A model generated the notes under the pieces. It saw only the letters and a program-made list of their open reading frames with translations, made no database searches and had not been told where the DNA came from. Below, one piece after another: positions 36,634 through 45,861 of a stretch of 64,000 nt of DNA. The translations under genes and the position numbers were made by a program. Each line of letters begins with the position of its first letter. Positions within the stretch are counted from its first letter, which is position 1. The DNA is from Mucilaginibacter sp. KACC 22063 (lineage in GTDB: Bacteria > Bacteroidota > Bacteroidia > Sphingobacteriales > Sphingobacteriaceae), in NCBI RefSeq assembly GCF_028736115.1, contig NZ_CP117877.1, positions 1,488,001 to 1,552,000 on the forward strand. Direction: 5' to 3'.

Positions 36634-37821
36634 TTAAAGATCAAATGCCCTTTTAATGCCAAGCTCTAATCCGCGCAGTTCGGCCAGCCCGCGCAGGCGG
36701 CCAATGGCTGAGTATCCCGGATTGGTTTTCTTGTGCAGATCGTCCAGCATTTTGTGCCCATGATCCGGCCTGAAAGGCATTTTTAAATCTTTTCTTCCTG
36801 CTTCACGGCGTTTCTTTTGTTCTTCGAGCAATGCTTTCACTACAGCATACATGTCCACATCCCCGTAAAGATGGTCTGCCTCGTAAAAATTACCCTCCTC
36901 GTCACGTTTAGTAGCACGCAGGTGAATAAAGTGGATGCGTTCGCCCAGGCGTTCAGCCATTCCCGGCAGATCATTTTCTGCTATTACCCCGAAAGAACCT
37001 GTACAGAATGTAAGCCCGTTGTTGCGGCTATCAACGGCATTGTAAATATCAACAATGTCTTGCTCGTTACTTACTACTCTTGGTAAGCCCAAAATACGGT
37101 AGGGAGGATCATCAGGGTGAATGCACATCAGTACACCTGCCTGCTCCGCTGCCGGTACAACCTGCTGTAAAAAATAAGCAAGGTTAACTTTCAATTCTTT
37201 TGCACCTATCTGGCCGTATGATTGAAGTACTTTTAAAAATTCTTCAAGGGTATATCCTTCTTCTGATCCGGGCAGGCCGGCAATAATGTTTTTTACCAGT
37301 AGTTTGCGTGCTTCATCCGGTAAATTATCGTTGTAAGCTTTCGCCTTGGTTACCAAACTTTGCGGATAGTCTTTTTCAGCATCCGGGCGTTTTAAAATAA
37401 AAATGTCGAAAGCTGCAAAGGCCGTCATGTCAAAGCGAAGGGCTGTTGAACCGTCAGGCATTGGGTAATCCAGATCGGTGCGCGTCCAGTCGAGCACCGG
37501 CATAAAGTTATAGCACACAATGCCTATACCGCATTGCCCCAGGTTTTTCAGCGATTGCTTATAGTTTTCGATGTATTCAGCATAATTGCCTGTGCGTTTC
37601 TTAATATCTTCATGTACGGGTACGCTTTCTACCACTGACCATGTTAAGCCGGCTTCTTCAATAATAGCCTTACGTTTAAGTATTTCATCAACAGGCCAAA
37701 CCTGCCCGTTGGGTATGTGGTGTAATGCTGTAACTATACCGGTAGCCCCGGCTTGTTTAACATCGTTTAATGACACCGGATCATTAGGCCCGTACCAGCG
37801 CCATGTTTGCTCTAAACTCAT
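36634..37821 (-). CDS. uxuA: Mannonate dehydratase UxuA
   Basis: Cytoplasmic enzyme turning D-mannonate into 2-keto-3-deoxy-D-gluconate. 395 residues, usual family length. Start of the TIM barrel [24 protein letters not shown], then [18 protein letters not shown], metal-site region [11 protein letters not shown], and LTFCTGSFG, and [11 protein letters not shown]; all are signatures of UxuA (Mn or Fe dependent). No signal peptide, in contrast to the genes either side. It links glucuronate breakdown (via fructuronate and the SDR at 40783) to KDG. The gap to GH88 is 6 bases. Confidence 0.96.
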   Translation of the reverse strand: MSLEQTWRWYGPNDPVSLNDVKQAGATGIVTALHHIPNGQVWPVDEILKRKAIIEEAGLTWSVVESVPVHEDIKKRTGNYAEYIENYKQSLKNLGQCGIGIVCYNFMPVLDWTRTDLDYPMPDGSTALRFDMTAFAAFDIFILKRPDAEKDYPQSLVTKAKAYNDNLPDEARKLLVKNIIAGLPGSEEGYTLEEFLKVLQSYGQIGAKELKVNLAYFLQQVVPAAEQAGVLMCIHPDDPPYRILGLPRVVSNEQDIVDIYNAVDSRNNGLTFCTGSFGVIAENDLPGMAERLGERIHFIHLRATKRDEEGNFYEADHLYGDVDMYAVVKALLEEQKKRREAGRKDLKMPFRPDHGHKMLDDLHKKTNPGYSAIGRLRGLAELRGLELGIKRAFDL

Positions 37822-37827
37822 CTTCTT

Positions 37828-39057
37828 TTAATTCTTTAACTTGCCGGAAACGTTAATTACCGGTTTATGCTCTTTTATACGTTTTTGGCGCAACAGCGCT
37901 TCTAAATAATAGTAGTCGGCGTAAATAATAGGCACGTCTATTTCGCTGTTTTCCGGTTTGTGGCCCGTGCTATGCAGCAATAAAAAGCCATGTGTGCCGC
38001 CTGGTTGCGCCTGGTAGCTGCTGTGCAGGCTGTTTAATATTTTATCGGCTGTTGTTTTATAAAGGTTACTGTTGGCGCTGTAAGTGCTTAGTTCATAAAA
38101 TGCAGAAGCCATTACCGCGGCAGCAGATGCATCGCGGGGCTCGTGGTCTGGTATGCCCGGTGCATTGTAATCCCAATAAGGCACCAGGTCTTTAGGCAGG
38201 GTAGGATTATTTAAAATAAATTTTGCAATGTTCTCCGCCTGTTTCAGATACCGTTTATCATGTGTTTCGCGGTAGCACATGGTATAACCATATAGTCCCC
38301 ATGCTTGTCCGCGTGCCCAGGCAGAACCATCGGCATAACCTTGTGCAGTTTGTTTATGTAAAACATTCCCGGTTTGCGGATCATAGTCAATCACATGGAA
38401 TGAGCTATAATCCGGGCGGAAATGATTTTTCATGGTTGTGTTAGCATGCGTAACCGCTATTTTATAAAAAGTAGAATCGCCTGTAAGCTTGGTCGCCTCG
38501 AAAAGCAATTCAAGGTTCATCATGTTATCAATTATCACCGGGTATTTCCATTGCGATGAATGGTCCCATGAACGGATGCAGCCAACGGTAGGATTAAACC
38601 GCGTAATCAAGGTCTTAGCCGAAGTGATTACCACTTCTTTATCATGTGCGTTGTGTGTTAGGCGATAGCCGTTGCCTAAGCTGTTGTAAAGTTTAAAGCC
38701 AACGTCGTGCGTATTGCCATGTGTTTTCTCCGGTTCTTCAATAGCATCAAACTTTTGCGCCTCTGTTTTCCATTTGGCATCGCCGGTATATTCATACAAA
38801 AACCAAAGATTACCTGCAAAAAAGCCGCTGCACCAATCGTCAGGATTTACCAAAACCAGGTTGCCTTTAGTATCAATGGATCGTGGCGAAAATACATCGG
38901 GCTTGGTAGCTGCAGCCTTAGCTTTTGCAGTTTCCTGTAATAGAAGGTCGGTTTGGTGCTGTGCAAATTTCATGGCATCGCCGGTTACATTTTGTGCCGA
39001 TAAACTTCGCGACAGGCCACTTAACAATAATATAGGAACTAATAATTTAGATCTCAT
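37828..39057 (-). CDS. Glycoside hydrolase family 88, unsaturated glucuronyl hydrolase
   Basis: Secreted enzyme of 409 residues with signal peptide (PILLLSGLSRSLSAQ). It hydrates and releases 4,5-unsaturated uronate from the end of oligosaccharides made by lyases. The two catalytic Asp are in HDVGFKLYN and VIIDNMMNLELL, in the places of Asp88 and Asp149 of the Bacillus enzyme, and GYADGSAWARGQAWGLYGY is the family's substrate-site signature. The product opens to the keto form used by KduI, so it bridges the lyase at 35539 and the plus-strand operon. Confidence 0.95.
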   Translation of the reverse strand: MRSKLLVPILLLSGLSRSLSAQNVTGDAMKFAQHQTDLLLQETAKAKAAATKPDVFSPRSIDTKGNLVLVNPDDWCSGFFAGNLWFLYEYTGDAKWKTEAQKFDAIEEPEKTHGNTHDVGFKLYNSLGNGYRLTHNAHDKEVVITSAKTLITRFNPTVGCIRSWDHSSQWKYPVIIDNMMNLELLFEATKLTGDSTFYKIAVTHANTTMKNHFRPDYSSFHVIDYDPQTGNVLHKQTAQGYADGSAWARGQAWGLYGYTMCYRETHDKRYLKQAENIAKFILNNPTLPKDLVPYWDYNAPGIPDHEPRDASAAAVMASAFYELSTYSANSNLYKTTADKILNSLHSSYQAQPGGTHGFLLLHSTGHKPENSEIDVPIIYADYYYLEALLRQKRIKEHKPVINVSGKLKN

Positions 39058-39081
39058 CTGGATAATTTCGTATGTAAAGTT

Positions 39082-39702
39082 TTAGTTAGCTACGTGAATT
39101 TTGATCACCAGTTTTTTAACGGTGTCAAAGCCATCCACCTTGATGTTTGGGCGATGCACATCCTGCGGAAAGAACAAATAAAAGGTGCCTGGTTCAGCAA
39201 TGTAGTATTTGCCTTTTGCTGTATAGTTGGCTGCGTCTTTTGCCGGGTCGTAAAAGTTGGTAACTACTGCCCGATTTATAGGCACTACACCAATTTTTTC
39301 TTTTCCTTTGATAACGTATTGCAGGTCGATATAATTTCTGTGCGACTCCCAGTTAGCTTTATCCATTTCTTTTGATGGGCCTTCCGTAACACTGGCATAA
39401 GCTTTATCACCATCAATAGGATATTTTCCGGGGACAAGTTTTTCAAGATCGGTATCGCGCAGATAAGTAAACACCTTTTGCCATAAAGCCGGGTCGGCGT
39501 GATATTGCTTATAAAATTCAACTGCATTTACAGACGGGTCTACATTAAGCTTACTGCCGTTTTGCCATTCTTTGCTTTTAACCCATTGCTTTGCAGCTTT
39601 TTCAGTTACGTCCGGTTGTTCTGTTTGTGAATAGGCCAGGTTATTAATTGTAAAAACGGTGAGTGCAATTAAAATTATCCGGTTTATAGATCTTATTTCC
39701 AT
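39082..39702 (-). CDS. Secreted YhcH/YjgK/YiaL family (DUF386) protein
   Basis: Beta-barrel protein of about 206 residues; I use the ATG at 39702, since the upstream GTG at 39717 would give a poorer signal peptide. N-terminal signal IILIALTVFTINNLAYSQ is unusual, as most members are short cytoplasmic proteins of about 150 residues. The core is intact: NWESHRNYIDLQYVIKGKEKIGVVPI and TFYLFFPQDVHRPNI with the conserved Glu, His and Asp. Members sit in sugar-acid operons and have been proposed to speed isomer or anomer changes of uronates. Here, exported next to GH88 and lyase, it may act on released unsaturated uronate in the periplasm. First gene of its operon. Confidence 0.9.
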   Translation of the reverse strand: MEIRSINRIILIALTVFTINNLAYSQTEQPDVTEKAAKQWVKSKEWQNGSKLNVDPSVNAVEFYKQYHADPALWQKVFTYLRDTDLEKLVPGKYPIDGDKAYASVTEGPSKEMDKANWESHRNYIDLQYVIKGKEKIGVVPINRAVVTNFYDPAKDAANYTAKGKYYIAEPGTFYLFFPQDVHRPNIKVDGFDTVKKLVIKIHVAN

Positions 39703-39829
39703 ATTAAAATTAGGCACGGTGAAATATTGTTGTAAGATAACGTAGGTTCGGCAGTTATCAAACAGATAAAATCACCTCAATATTACGAGCTATTCAAATT
39801 ACTTGTCGCTGCATGTAAGTATATTTCTA

Positions 39830-39843
39830 CGCAAACGTTATCG
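39830..39843. promoter_or_regulatory. Candidate LacI-type operator in the divergent uronate promoter region
   Basis: CGCAAACGTTATCG: CG-centred near-palindrome in the 219-base region between the two divergent uronate operons. It matches the site at 45751 at 11 of 14 positions, including both outer CG and central CG. Suited to the LacI regulator at 44699. Confidence 0.55.
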
Positions 39844-39935
39844 AAGAAATAAAAGAGCAATTGTTTCTGAATAAACGATGATAATTGTAGAATTGCTACA
39901 CCGTTATAAAAGTATCATACCTTAAATTAAATATC

Positions 39936-40766
39936 TTGAAAGTATTACATAGCGTACATCCGGCCGATTTTAAATCTTACCAGACAGAGCAGATCCGCGA
40001 ACGCTTTCTAATAGATGGATTAGCACAGGCTAACCAGGTCAATTGTGTTTATACCCATTACGACAGAATGATTGTAGGTTTGGCTCAACCTGTTAACCAG
40101 GAGCTGCAACTGCCTACCTATCCTAATCTGCGTTCAGGTTATTTTTTGGAAAGACGTGAACTGGGTATCATTAATGTGGCAGGTGACGGTGAAGTTGTAG
40201 CGGACGGACAAACCTATGAGCTGAAAAAATTGGACTGCCTTTACATAGGTAAAGGAACTAAAAGTGTAACCTTTAAAGCAAAGGATGTACAAAACCCTCC
40301 TGTATTCTATCTGCTGTCCACCCCAGCTCACATGACTTATCCAACCGCTTTAATGACAATTGATAAGGCGGCAAAGGTAAACGCAGGTGATGATGCTACT
40401 GCCAACAGGCGTACCATAAATAAGTATATTCATTTAGAAGGTATCCGCAGTTGCCAGTTGGTAATGGGATTAACCATTTTACATGGCGGCAGTGTCTGGA
40501 ACACGATGCCTGCACACGTGCACGACCGCCGTATGGAAGCATATTTTTATTTTGATGTACCCGAAGGTCAGCGTGTTTTCCATTACATGGGGGAGGGAAA
40601 CGAAACACGCCATATCGTAATGCGTAATTACGACGCCGTAGTTTCACCACCGTGGAGCATTCACTCGGGCGTTGGTACCGCAGCTTATAGCTTTATATGG
40701 GGTATGGGCGGCGAGAACCTGGACTATACCGACATGGATGCCATTACAATAACAGATCTTAAATAA
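39936..40766 (+). CDS. kduI: 5-dehydro-4-deoxy-D-glucuronate isomerase KduI
   Basis: Cytoplasmic isomerase converting 5-keto-4-deoxyuronate to 2,5-diketo-3-deoxygluconate. 276 residues. Zinc ligands His194, His196, Glu201 and His243 have exactly the spacing of the E. coli enzyme (His196, His198, Glu203, His245): MPAHVHDRRMEAYF and WSIHSGVG. Start codon is a TTG at 39936, chosen because KVLHSVHPADFKSY aligns with the usual N terminus and no ATG is near. First gene of the plus-strand operon; a candidate operator lies about 93 bases upstream. The next gene starts 16 bases after the stop. Confidence 0.95.
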   Translation: MKVLHSVHPADFKSYQTEQIRERFLIDGLAQANQVNCVYTHYDRMIVGLAQPVNQELQLPTYPNLRSGYFLERRELGIINVAGDGEVVADGQTYELKKLDCLYIGKGTKSVTFKAKDVQNPPVFYLLSTPAHMTYPTALMTIDKAAKVNAGDDATANRRTINKYIHLEGIRSCQLVMGLTILHGGSVWNTMPAHVHDRRMEAYFYFDVPEGQRVFHYMGEGNETRHIVMRNYDAVVSPPWSIHSGVGTAAYSFIWGMGGENLDYTDMDAITITDLK

Positions 40767-40782
40767 TTGAAATAATAATCTC

Positions 40783-41601
40783 GTGGAAAATAAATTCTCA
40801 TTAGCAGGTAAAGTAATTATTGTTACCGGTGGCACAGGTATTTTAGGCAATTCATTTGTAAACGGAATTGTTGAAGCTGGTGGTACGGTTGGTATTTTGG
40901 GCCGAAACAAACAGGTCGCCGAAGAACGCGCCGAAGCTATTAATGCTAATGGCGGAAAAGCCATAGCCCTTATTGCTGACGTATTAAATGAAGCTGAACT
41001 GGTTGCCGCTAAAGAAAAAGTATTGGCAGCTTATGGCCGTATAGACGGGCTTGTAAATGCAGCAGGCGGAAACATGCCGCAAGGTGTTTTACAACCCGAA
41101 GAGGATGTTTTTAAAATGAACCTTGATGGCATGCGCCAGGTACTTGATCTTAACCTGTGGGGTACCTTACTGCCTACGCAGGTTTTTGGTGAAGCCATTG
41201 TGAAAACTGCTGATAAAGGCAGTATCGTAAATATATCATCAATGAACTCAAAACGTGCAGTAACAAAAGTATTGGGTTACAATATGGGTAAGGCTGCTGT
41301 TGATTGTTATAACCAGTGGTTTGCTGTTGAGTTGGCCAACCGTTATGGTGATAAGATCAGGATGAATGCTTTGGCACCGGGTTTCTTTTTAACCGAGCAA
41401 AACCGTAACCTGCTGACTAAGCCTGAAGGCGGTTATACCCCACGCGGAGAATCGGTGATCAGGCAAACGCCATTTAAACGTTTCGGTCATCCGGATGAAT
41501 TAATAGGTGCAATTGTTTGGTTACTGAGCGATGCATCTCAATTTGTTACAGGCGCAATGATTACCGTTGACGGTGGTTTTTCTATATTTAGCGGAGTATA
41601 A
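40783..41601 (+). CDS. uxuB: SDR oxidoreductase, likely D-mannonate oxidoreductase (UxuB-type)
   Basis: Classical short-chain dehydrogenase of 272 residues with GTG start. Cofactor motif TGGTGILGNS, GLVNAAGGNMPQG, catalytic Ser in NISSMNS and Tyr-x-x-x-Lys in YNMGKAA, and ITVDGG near the end. The AAGGNMP region and length fit the SDR-type fructuronate reductase known as UxuB in Bacillus, not the longer E. coli type. Position after kduI would also suit KduD (2-keto-3-deoxygluconate 5-dehydrogenase), and the locus has no other candidate for that step. UxuA on the opposite strand supports UxuB. Function call moderately sure; family certain. Confidence 0.85.
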   Translation: MENKFSLAGKVIIVTGGTGILGNSFVNGIVEAGGTVGILGRNKQVAEERAEAINANGGKAIALIADVLNEAELVAAKEKVLAAYGRIDGLVNAAGGNMPQGVLQPEEDVFKMNLDGMRQVLDLNLWGTLLPTQVFGEAIVKTADKGSIVNISSMNSKRAVTKVLGYNMGKAAVDCYNQWFAVELANRYGDKIRMNALAPGFFLTEQNRNLLTKPEGGYTPRGESVIRQTPFKRFGHPDELIGAIVWLLSDASQFVTGAMITVDGGFSIFSGV

Positions 41602-41612
41602 GCAAATTATCA

Positions 41613-42653
41613 ATGATAGGATTGCAAGTTGCAGATGCAGGATCCGTATTAACCTTTGGAGAGTTACTGTTACGCATTACTCCGGATGCCGATGGCCAAT
41701 GGATTAAAGAAAACCAGTTGCCATTTTTTATCGGCGGTGCCGAACTGAATGTCGCACAGGCTTTGGGCTTATGGGGCATCGACACCAAGTATTTTACGGC
41801 AATGCCCGATAACGGCATGACGGATCAATTACTGGCTCATCTTAACGAAAAGCATGTCGACACTTCGGTAGTTCATAAAGGCGGCAACAGGCTGGGAATT
41901 TTCTACCTTACCAAAGGCCGTGATATGAAAAACGATGCGCTGATCTATGACAGGGCAGGTTCGGCATTTGCAGAACTTAAACCCGGCGATATAGATTGGG
42001 ATAAAGTGCTTGATGGTATCCGATGGTTTCATTTCAGCGCAATTTGCCCTGCACTTACGCAACAAACAGCCGATTTGTGCGAGGAAGTGTTGCAGGCAGC
42101 ATCAGCAAAGGGAATTACGATATCCGTTGATTTAAATTACAGGGCTAAACTCTGGAAGTATGGTAAATCCCCGGATGAAGTAATGCCGATTTTGGCAAAA
42201 TATTGCGACCTGGTTATGGGTAATATATGGGCTGCAAAAGCCATGCTTGGCATTCCTGTAATACCTGAAATGCACGAATCTGGTCAGAAAAGTATCTATC
42301 TGAAGGCAGCACAAAATACGTCTGAAGAAATTATGCGACAGTTTCCGAAATGTAAGGCAGTTGCTAATACCTTCAGGTTTGATGGCGGCGGCGATATTAC
42401 CTATTATGCGGCATTGTACACAGATGGCCATTTATACCATTCGTCAGAATATTGCTCAGATGCGATTATTGACAAGGTTGGCAGCGGCGATTGTTTCATG
42501 GCCGGACTGATCTATGGCTATTGCCATCAATGGCAGCCTGCCGAAGTGTTGAAGTTTGCAACTGCTGCTGCATTTACCAAATTATTTATACCGAGCGATG
42601 CTACAACTGCAACAGTTGAGCAGGTTAAAAACGCCATAAAGCATGAAAACTAA
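41613..42653 (+). CDS. kdgK: 2-keto-3-deoxygluconate kinase (PfkB family)
   Basis: Sugar kinase of 346 residues phosphorylating KDG to KDPG. PfkB features: N-terminal LTFGELLLRITPD, FFIGGAELNVAQALGLWG (first signature; G-G-A-x-x-N), and the C-terminal ATP/anion hole DKVGSGDCFMAGLIYG with the catalytic Asp of the GSGD motif. Its end overlaps the aldolase gene by 11 bases, showing tight coupling of the last two steps of the pathway. Confidence 0.93.
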   Translation: MIGLQVADAGSVLTFGELLLRITPDADGQWIKENQLPFFIGGAELNVAQALGLWGIDTKYFTAMPDNGMTDQLLAHLNEKHVDTSVVHKGGNRLGIFYLTKGRDMKNDALIYDRAGSAFAELKPGDIDWDKVLDGIRWFHFSAICPALTQQTADLCEEVLQAASAKGITISVDLNYRAKLWKYGKSPDEVMPILAKYCDLVMGNIWAAKAMLGIPVIPEMHESGQKSIYLKAAQNTSEEIMRQFPKCKAVANTFRFDGGGDITYYAALYTDGHLYHSSEYCSDAIIDKVGSGDCFMAGLIYGYCHQWQPAEVLKFATAAAFTKLFIPSDATTATVEQVKNAIKHEN

Positions 42654-43302
42654 GCAAGAGATTATAGACGGTATCATATCACAGGGCATGCTGCCTTTGT
42701 TTTTTCATAAAAGCAAAGAAGTGACCCTTGATGTTACGCGCACTTTATATAAAGCCGGTATCCGCATTATTGAATATACCAACAGGGGTGAGGCTGCGCT
42801 TGAAAACTTTAAGGCCTTAAAGCATTTGCAAAAAACCGAACTGCCGGATCTGTTATTGGGAATAGGTACGATTAAAACACCTGCCGATGCCAATAGCTTT
42901 ATTGAAGCCGGTGCTGATTTCATTATTGCGCCAATTGTAAACCCCGAAGTAGCCGAAATTGCAAAAAAACATAACCTGGTTTGGATACCAGGTTGTATGA
43001 CACCGACCGAAATTTACACCGCGCAGCATTTTGGCGCATCGCTGATTAAGATATTTCCGGCAAATATTTTAGGGCCTGCTTTTGTATCGTCGATAAAGGA
43101 GTTGTTTCCGGGGCAGTTATTTATGCCTACAGGCGGCGTTGAGTTAACAGCAGACAATATATCATCATGGTTTCGTGCCGGAGTTTGTGCAGTTGGGATG
43201 GGAAGCAAACTGATCACAAAAAAAGCAATGGAAAACCAGGAATATGATCAATTATACAATGATACTTTAAAAGCGATAGATTTAGTACAGACCAGCAGGT
43301 AA
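42643..43302 (+). CDS. eda: KDPG aldolase (2-keto-3-deoxy-6-phosphogluconate aldolase)
   Basis: Class I aldolase of 219 residues that cleaves KDPG to pyruvate and glyceraldehyde-3-phosphate. Schiff-base Lys136 in LIKIFPANILG and general acid/base Glu44 in RIIEYTNRG are in the expected places; GIGTIKTPADA and PTGGVEL form the phosphate site. Last catabolic enzyme of the operon; the MFS transporter follows after 27 bases. Confidence 0.95.
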   Translation: MKTKQEIIDGIISQGMLPLFFHKSKEVTLDVTRTLYKAGIRIIEYTNRGEAALENFKALKHLQKTELPDLLLGIGTIKTPADANSFIEAGADFIIAPIVNPEVAEIAKKHNLVWIPGCMTPTEIYTAQHFGASLIKIFPANILGPAFVSSIKELFPGQLFMPTGGVELTADNISSWFRAGVCAVGMGSKLITKKAMENQEYDQLYNDTLKAIDLVQTSR

Positions 43303-43329
43303 ACCAATAACCTTTAAAAAACCTACTTT

Positions 43330-44619
43330 ATGTTAGAAAAGCCAAAAACAAACTACCGTTGGGTAGTTGTAGCGCTGCTGTTTTTTGCAACTACTATAAA
43401 CTACCTCGACAGGCAGGTGATTGGCTTGCTTAAACCTACGCTTGAGAAGCAATTTCATTGGACTGAAACTGACTACAGTGATATTGTGATGGCTTTTAGC
43501 GCAGCTTATGCCATAGGTTTATTATTATTCGGCAATTTTATAGATAAGATAGGTACTAAGATTGGCTACACCATTTCACTGATCATTTGGGGATTTGCTG
43601 CCATAATGCACGCCGCGGTAAACAGTACCCTTGGCTTTGGCGCAGTTAGGGCGGTATTAGGGATTGGCGAGGCCGGAAACTTTCCTGCGGCAATTAAATC
43701 TGTTGCCGAATGGTTCCCAAAGAAACAACGCGCGTTAGCAGCCGGTATATTCAATTCGGGAGCTAATATTGGCGCTGTTGTAGCGCCTATTATGGTGCCG
43801 TGGATATTGGGTATTTATGGCTGGAAAATGGCTTTCATTATTACCGGTGCCGTTGGTTTTATCTGGCTGATATTTTGGTTGTTGTTTTATGAAGTGCCGT
43901 CTAAGCATAAGAAGATAAACGCCGAGGAATACGAATACATCCATAGTGATAAAGAAGAAACCGAAGTTGTACCTGACGGCGTTAAGGTAAAATGGATAAA
44001 GCTTTTCAGTCTGCCTCAAACCTGGACTTTCATAGCAGGTAAACTACTGTGCGACCCTGTTTGGTATTTCTTCCTGTTCTGGCTGCCATCCTATTTTTCA
44101 AGCACTTTTAACCTCGATCTTAAAAAGCCAAGCTTACCGCTGGTAATTGTGTATACGGCTACTACTATAGGCAGTATAGGTGGCGGTTATTTATCATCAT
44201 ATTTTATTAGCAGGGGTTGGCCGGTATACAAGGCGCGTAAAACCGCTATGTTTATATTCGCACTTTGTGTTATCCCAATCACAGCTGCACGTTTTGCAAC
44301 AGATATATGGCAGGCTGTTGCACTAATAAGTTTAGCCGCTGCGGCGCACCAGGCATGGAGTGCAAACATGCTTACCACTGCATCAGATATGTTCCCTAAG
44401 CGTGCAGTAAGCTCGGTTGTTGGTATAGGTGGCATGGCTGGTTCGGTTGGTGGTATAGTTTTCCCTTTATTTATCGGCTTTGTGTTAGATGCGGCCAAAA
44501 AAGCCGGTAACATTACAACCGGTTATAATATTATCTTTATTATTTGTGGTTGTGCATACATGGTAGCGTGGATCATTATGCATTTGCTCACCCCGAAAAT
44601 GACCACCGCTAAGGTATAA
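43330..44619 (+). CDS. MFS transporter, ExuT-like hexuronate importer
   Basis: Twelve-TM inner-membrane symporter of 429 residues in the anion:cation symporter family. NYRWVVVALLFFATTINYLDRQVIGLLKPTLE is the hallmark start (N-Y-x-D-R), followed by the A-motif region GNFIDKIGTKIGY and VLGIGEAGNFPAAIKSVAEWFP, a near-signature of ExuT/GudP-type proteins. With the enzymes upstream it most likely imports glucuronate, galacturonate or the unsaturated monomer by proton symport. No outer-membrane SusC/SusD pair is linked. Confidence 0.93.
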   Translation: MLEKPKTNYRWVVVALLFFATTINYLDRQVIGLLKPTLEKQFHWTETDYSDIVMAFSAAYAIGLLLFGNFIDKIGTKIGYTISLIIWGFAAIMHAAVNSTLGFGAVRAVLGIGEAGNFPAAIKSVAEWFPKKQRALAAGIFNSGANIGAVVAPIMVPWILGIYGWKMAFIITGAVGFIWLIFWLLFYEVPSKHKKINAEEYEYIHSDKEETEVVPDGVKVKWIKLFSLPQTWTFIAGKLLCDPVWYFFLFWLPSYFSSTFNLDLKKPSLPLVIVYTATTIGSIGGGYLSSYFISRGWPVYKARKTAMFIFALCVIPITAARFATDIWQAVALISLAAAAHQAWSANMLTTASDMFPKRAVSSVVGIGGMAGSVGGIVFPLFIGFVLDAAKKAGNITTGYNIIFIICGCAYMVAWIIMHLLTPKMTTAKV

Positions 44620-44698
44620 TCGTGATAGCATACAGATAAAATTTATATATTGGCAATTGCTTTCGTTTTTGAGGAGTGGGAAAGCATGCAAGCCAATT

Positions 44699-45730
44699 AT
44701 GAATTTTAATGCGATTACGATAAGGGATATTGCTAAGGAGCTAAAGTTATCGGTGTCAACCGTGTCAAAAGCTTTGCGCGATAGCCACGAGATAAGTGCG
44801 AAAACAAAGAAACTCGTTTTAGAATACGCTCAATCAAATAATTATAAACCTAATCCTATAGCGCAAAGCTTAAAACAAGGCCGCAGCAAGTCTATCGGTA
44901 TTGTGGTTTCAACAATCGAAAACCAGTTTTTTTCGCAGGTTATCAATGGTATCGAGTCTGTAGCTTATCAGCATGGCTACAATGTGATTATTACTCAAAC
45001 GCATGAATCTTACGACCTGGAACTAAAGAACGTAGGCCACCTTACGCAGCGGTCTATTGATGGTTTGCTGATTTCACTTTCAACAGAAACCAAAGATGTT
45101 GAGCACCTGAAAGAACTGCATCAAAAAGGCTTACCTATTGTATTTTTCGACAGGGTAAGCAACGAGATAAATACCCATAAAGTAATTGCCGATAATTTTA
45201 AAGGCGGCTATGATGCTACCCGGCATTTGATAGATTCGGGCTACCGTAAAATAGCGCATATCACCAGTCCGCCAAATATTTCCATTACCCGTGAGCGTTA
45301 TGCAGGCTATCGGCAGGCTCTGGAAGAGGCTGGCATTACCATTCCCGACGAGTACATCAAGCATTGTGCCCACGGCGGCCGCGACCTTGACGAAATTGAG
45401 AATGCACTAAATGAATTACTTGCACTGGAGGACAAACCAAAGGCAATTTTCACCACATCAGACAGGATTACCACCAACACACTTTATCTGCTCACTAAGT
45501 TAAAAGTTAAGATACCACAGGAAATAGCCTTGGTTGGTTATACTAATACAACGCTTGCAGATGTGCTTAATCCGCCGTTAAGTACCGTTTATCAGCCTGG
45601 TTTTGATATTGGTAAAAATGCTACGGAGATGCTGTTAAACTTAATCAACAGCAAACATCCGGTTACCGAATTTGAAACCCTTGTGTTGCCTACCGAACTA
45701 TTTGTACGCAAATCATCAACTAAAAATTAG
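44699..45730 (+). CDS. LacI family transcriptional regulator of uronate genes
   Basis: Regulator of 343 residues. I choose the ATG at 44699, which puts the HTH (ITIRDIAKELKLSVSTVSKALRD) at the N terminus as in all LacI proteins; an upstream TTG at 44657 adds 14 unlike residues. The hinge AQSLKQGRS has the Leu that intercalates at the central CG of operators. The periplasmic-binding-type core follows (KSIGIVVSTIENQFFSQVI, IVFFDRVSNEI, KAIFTTSDRITTNTLYLL). Likely inducer: a pathway intermediate such as KDG or KDPG. Candidate sites are at 39830 and 45751, on either side of the operon. Confidence 0.93.
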   Translation: MNFNAITIRDIAKELKLSVSTVSKALRDSHEISAKTKKLVLEYAQSNNYKPNPIAQSLKQGRSKSIGIVVSTIENQFFSQVINGIESVAYQHGYNVIITQTHESYDLELKNVGHLTQRSIDGLLISLSTETKDVEHLKELHQKGLPIVFFDRVSNEINTHKVIADNFKGGYDATRHLIDSGYRKIAHITSPPNISITRERYAGYRQALEEAGITIPDEYIKHCAHGGRDLDEIENALNELLALEDKPKAIFTTSDRITTNTLYLLTKLKVKIPQEIALVGYTNTTLADVLNPPLSTVYQPGFDIGKNATEMLLNLINSKHPVTEFETLVLPTELFVRKSSTKN

Positions 45731-45750
45731 GTCGCAAAGTATGCCTAAAC

Positions 45751-45764
45751 CGAAAACGATTTCG
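45751..45764. promoter_or_regulatory. Candidate LacI-type operator upstream of the DUF4350-like gene
   Basis: CGAAAACGATTTCG: 6 of 7 half-site positions symmetric about a central CG. Shares 11 of 14 bases with 39830-39843. Sits 21 bases after the lacI stop and about 44 bases before the -7 box at 45808. Confidence 0.6.
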
Positions 45765-45807
45765 TAAATAAATGTCCTGCAAGCTGCCAAAGCGGTGGTT
45801 ATTCGTC

Positions 45808-45815
45808 TAATTTTG
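45808..45815 (+). promoter_or_regulatory. -7 promoter element of the DUF4350-like gene
   Basis: TAATTTTG, exact TAnnTTTG match, 47 bases before the ATG at 45862. The leader contains a small dyad (TGCAGTT at 45822, AACTGCA at 45834). Confidence 0.5.
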
Positions 45816-45861
45816 AGGTAATGCAGTTGTTAGAACTGCAACAATTTTAAGCCCGAAGAAT

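Noticed and set aside
44686..44709. Mini-ORF ATG CAA GCC ... TAA over the LacI start
   Set aside because: Seven codons only, no sign of a leader peptide function and no linked attenuator hairpin.
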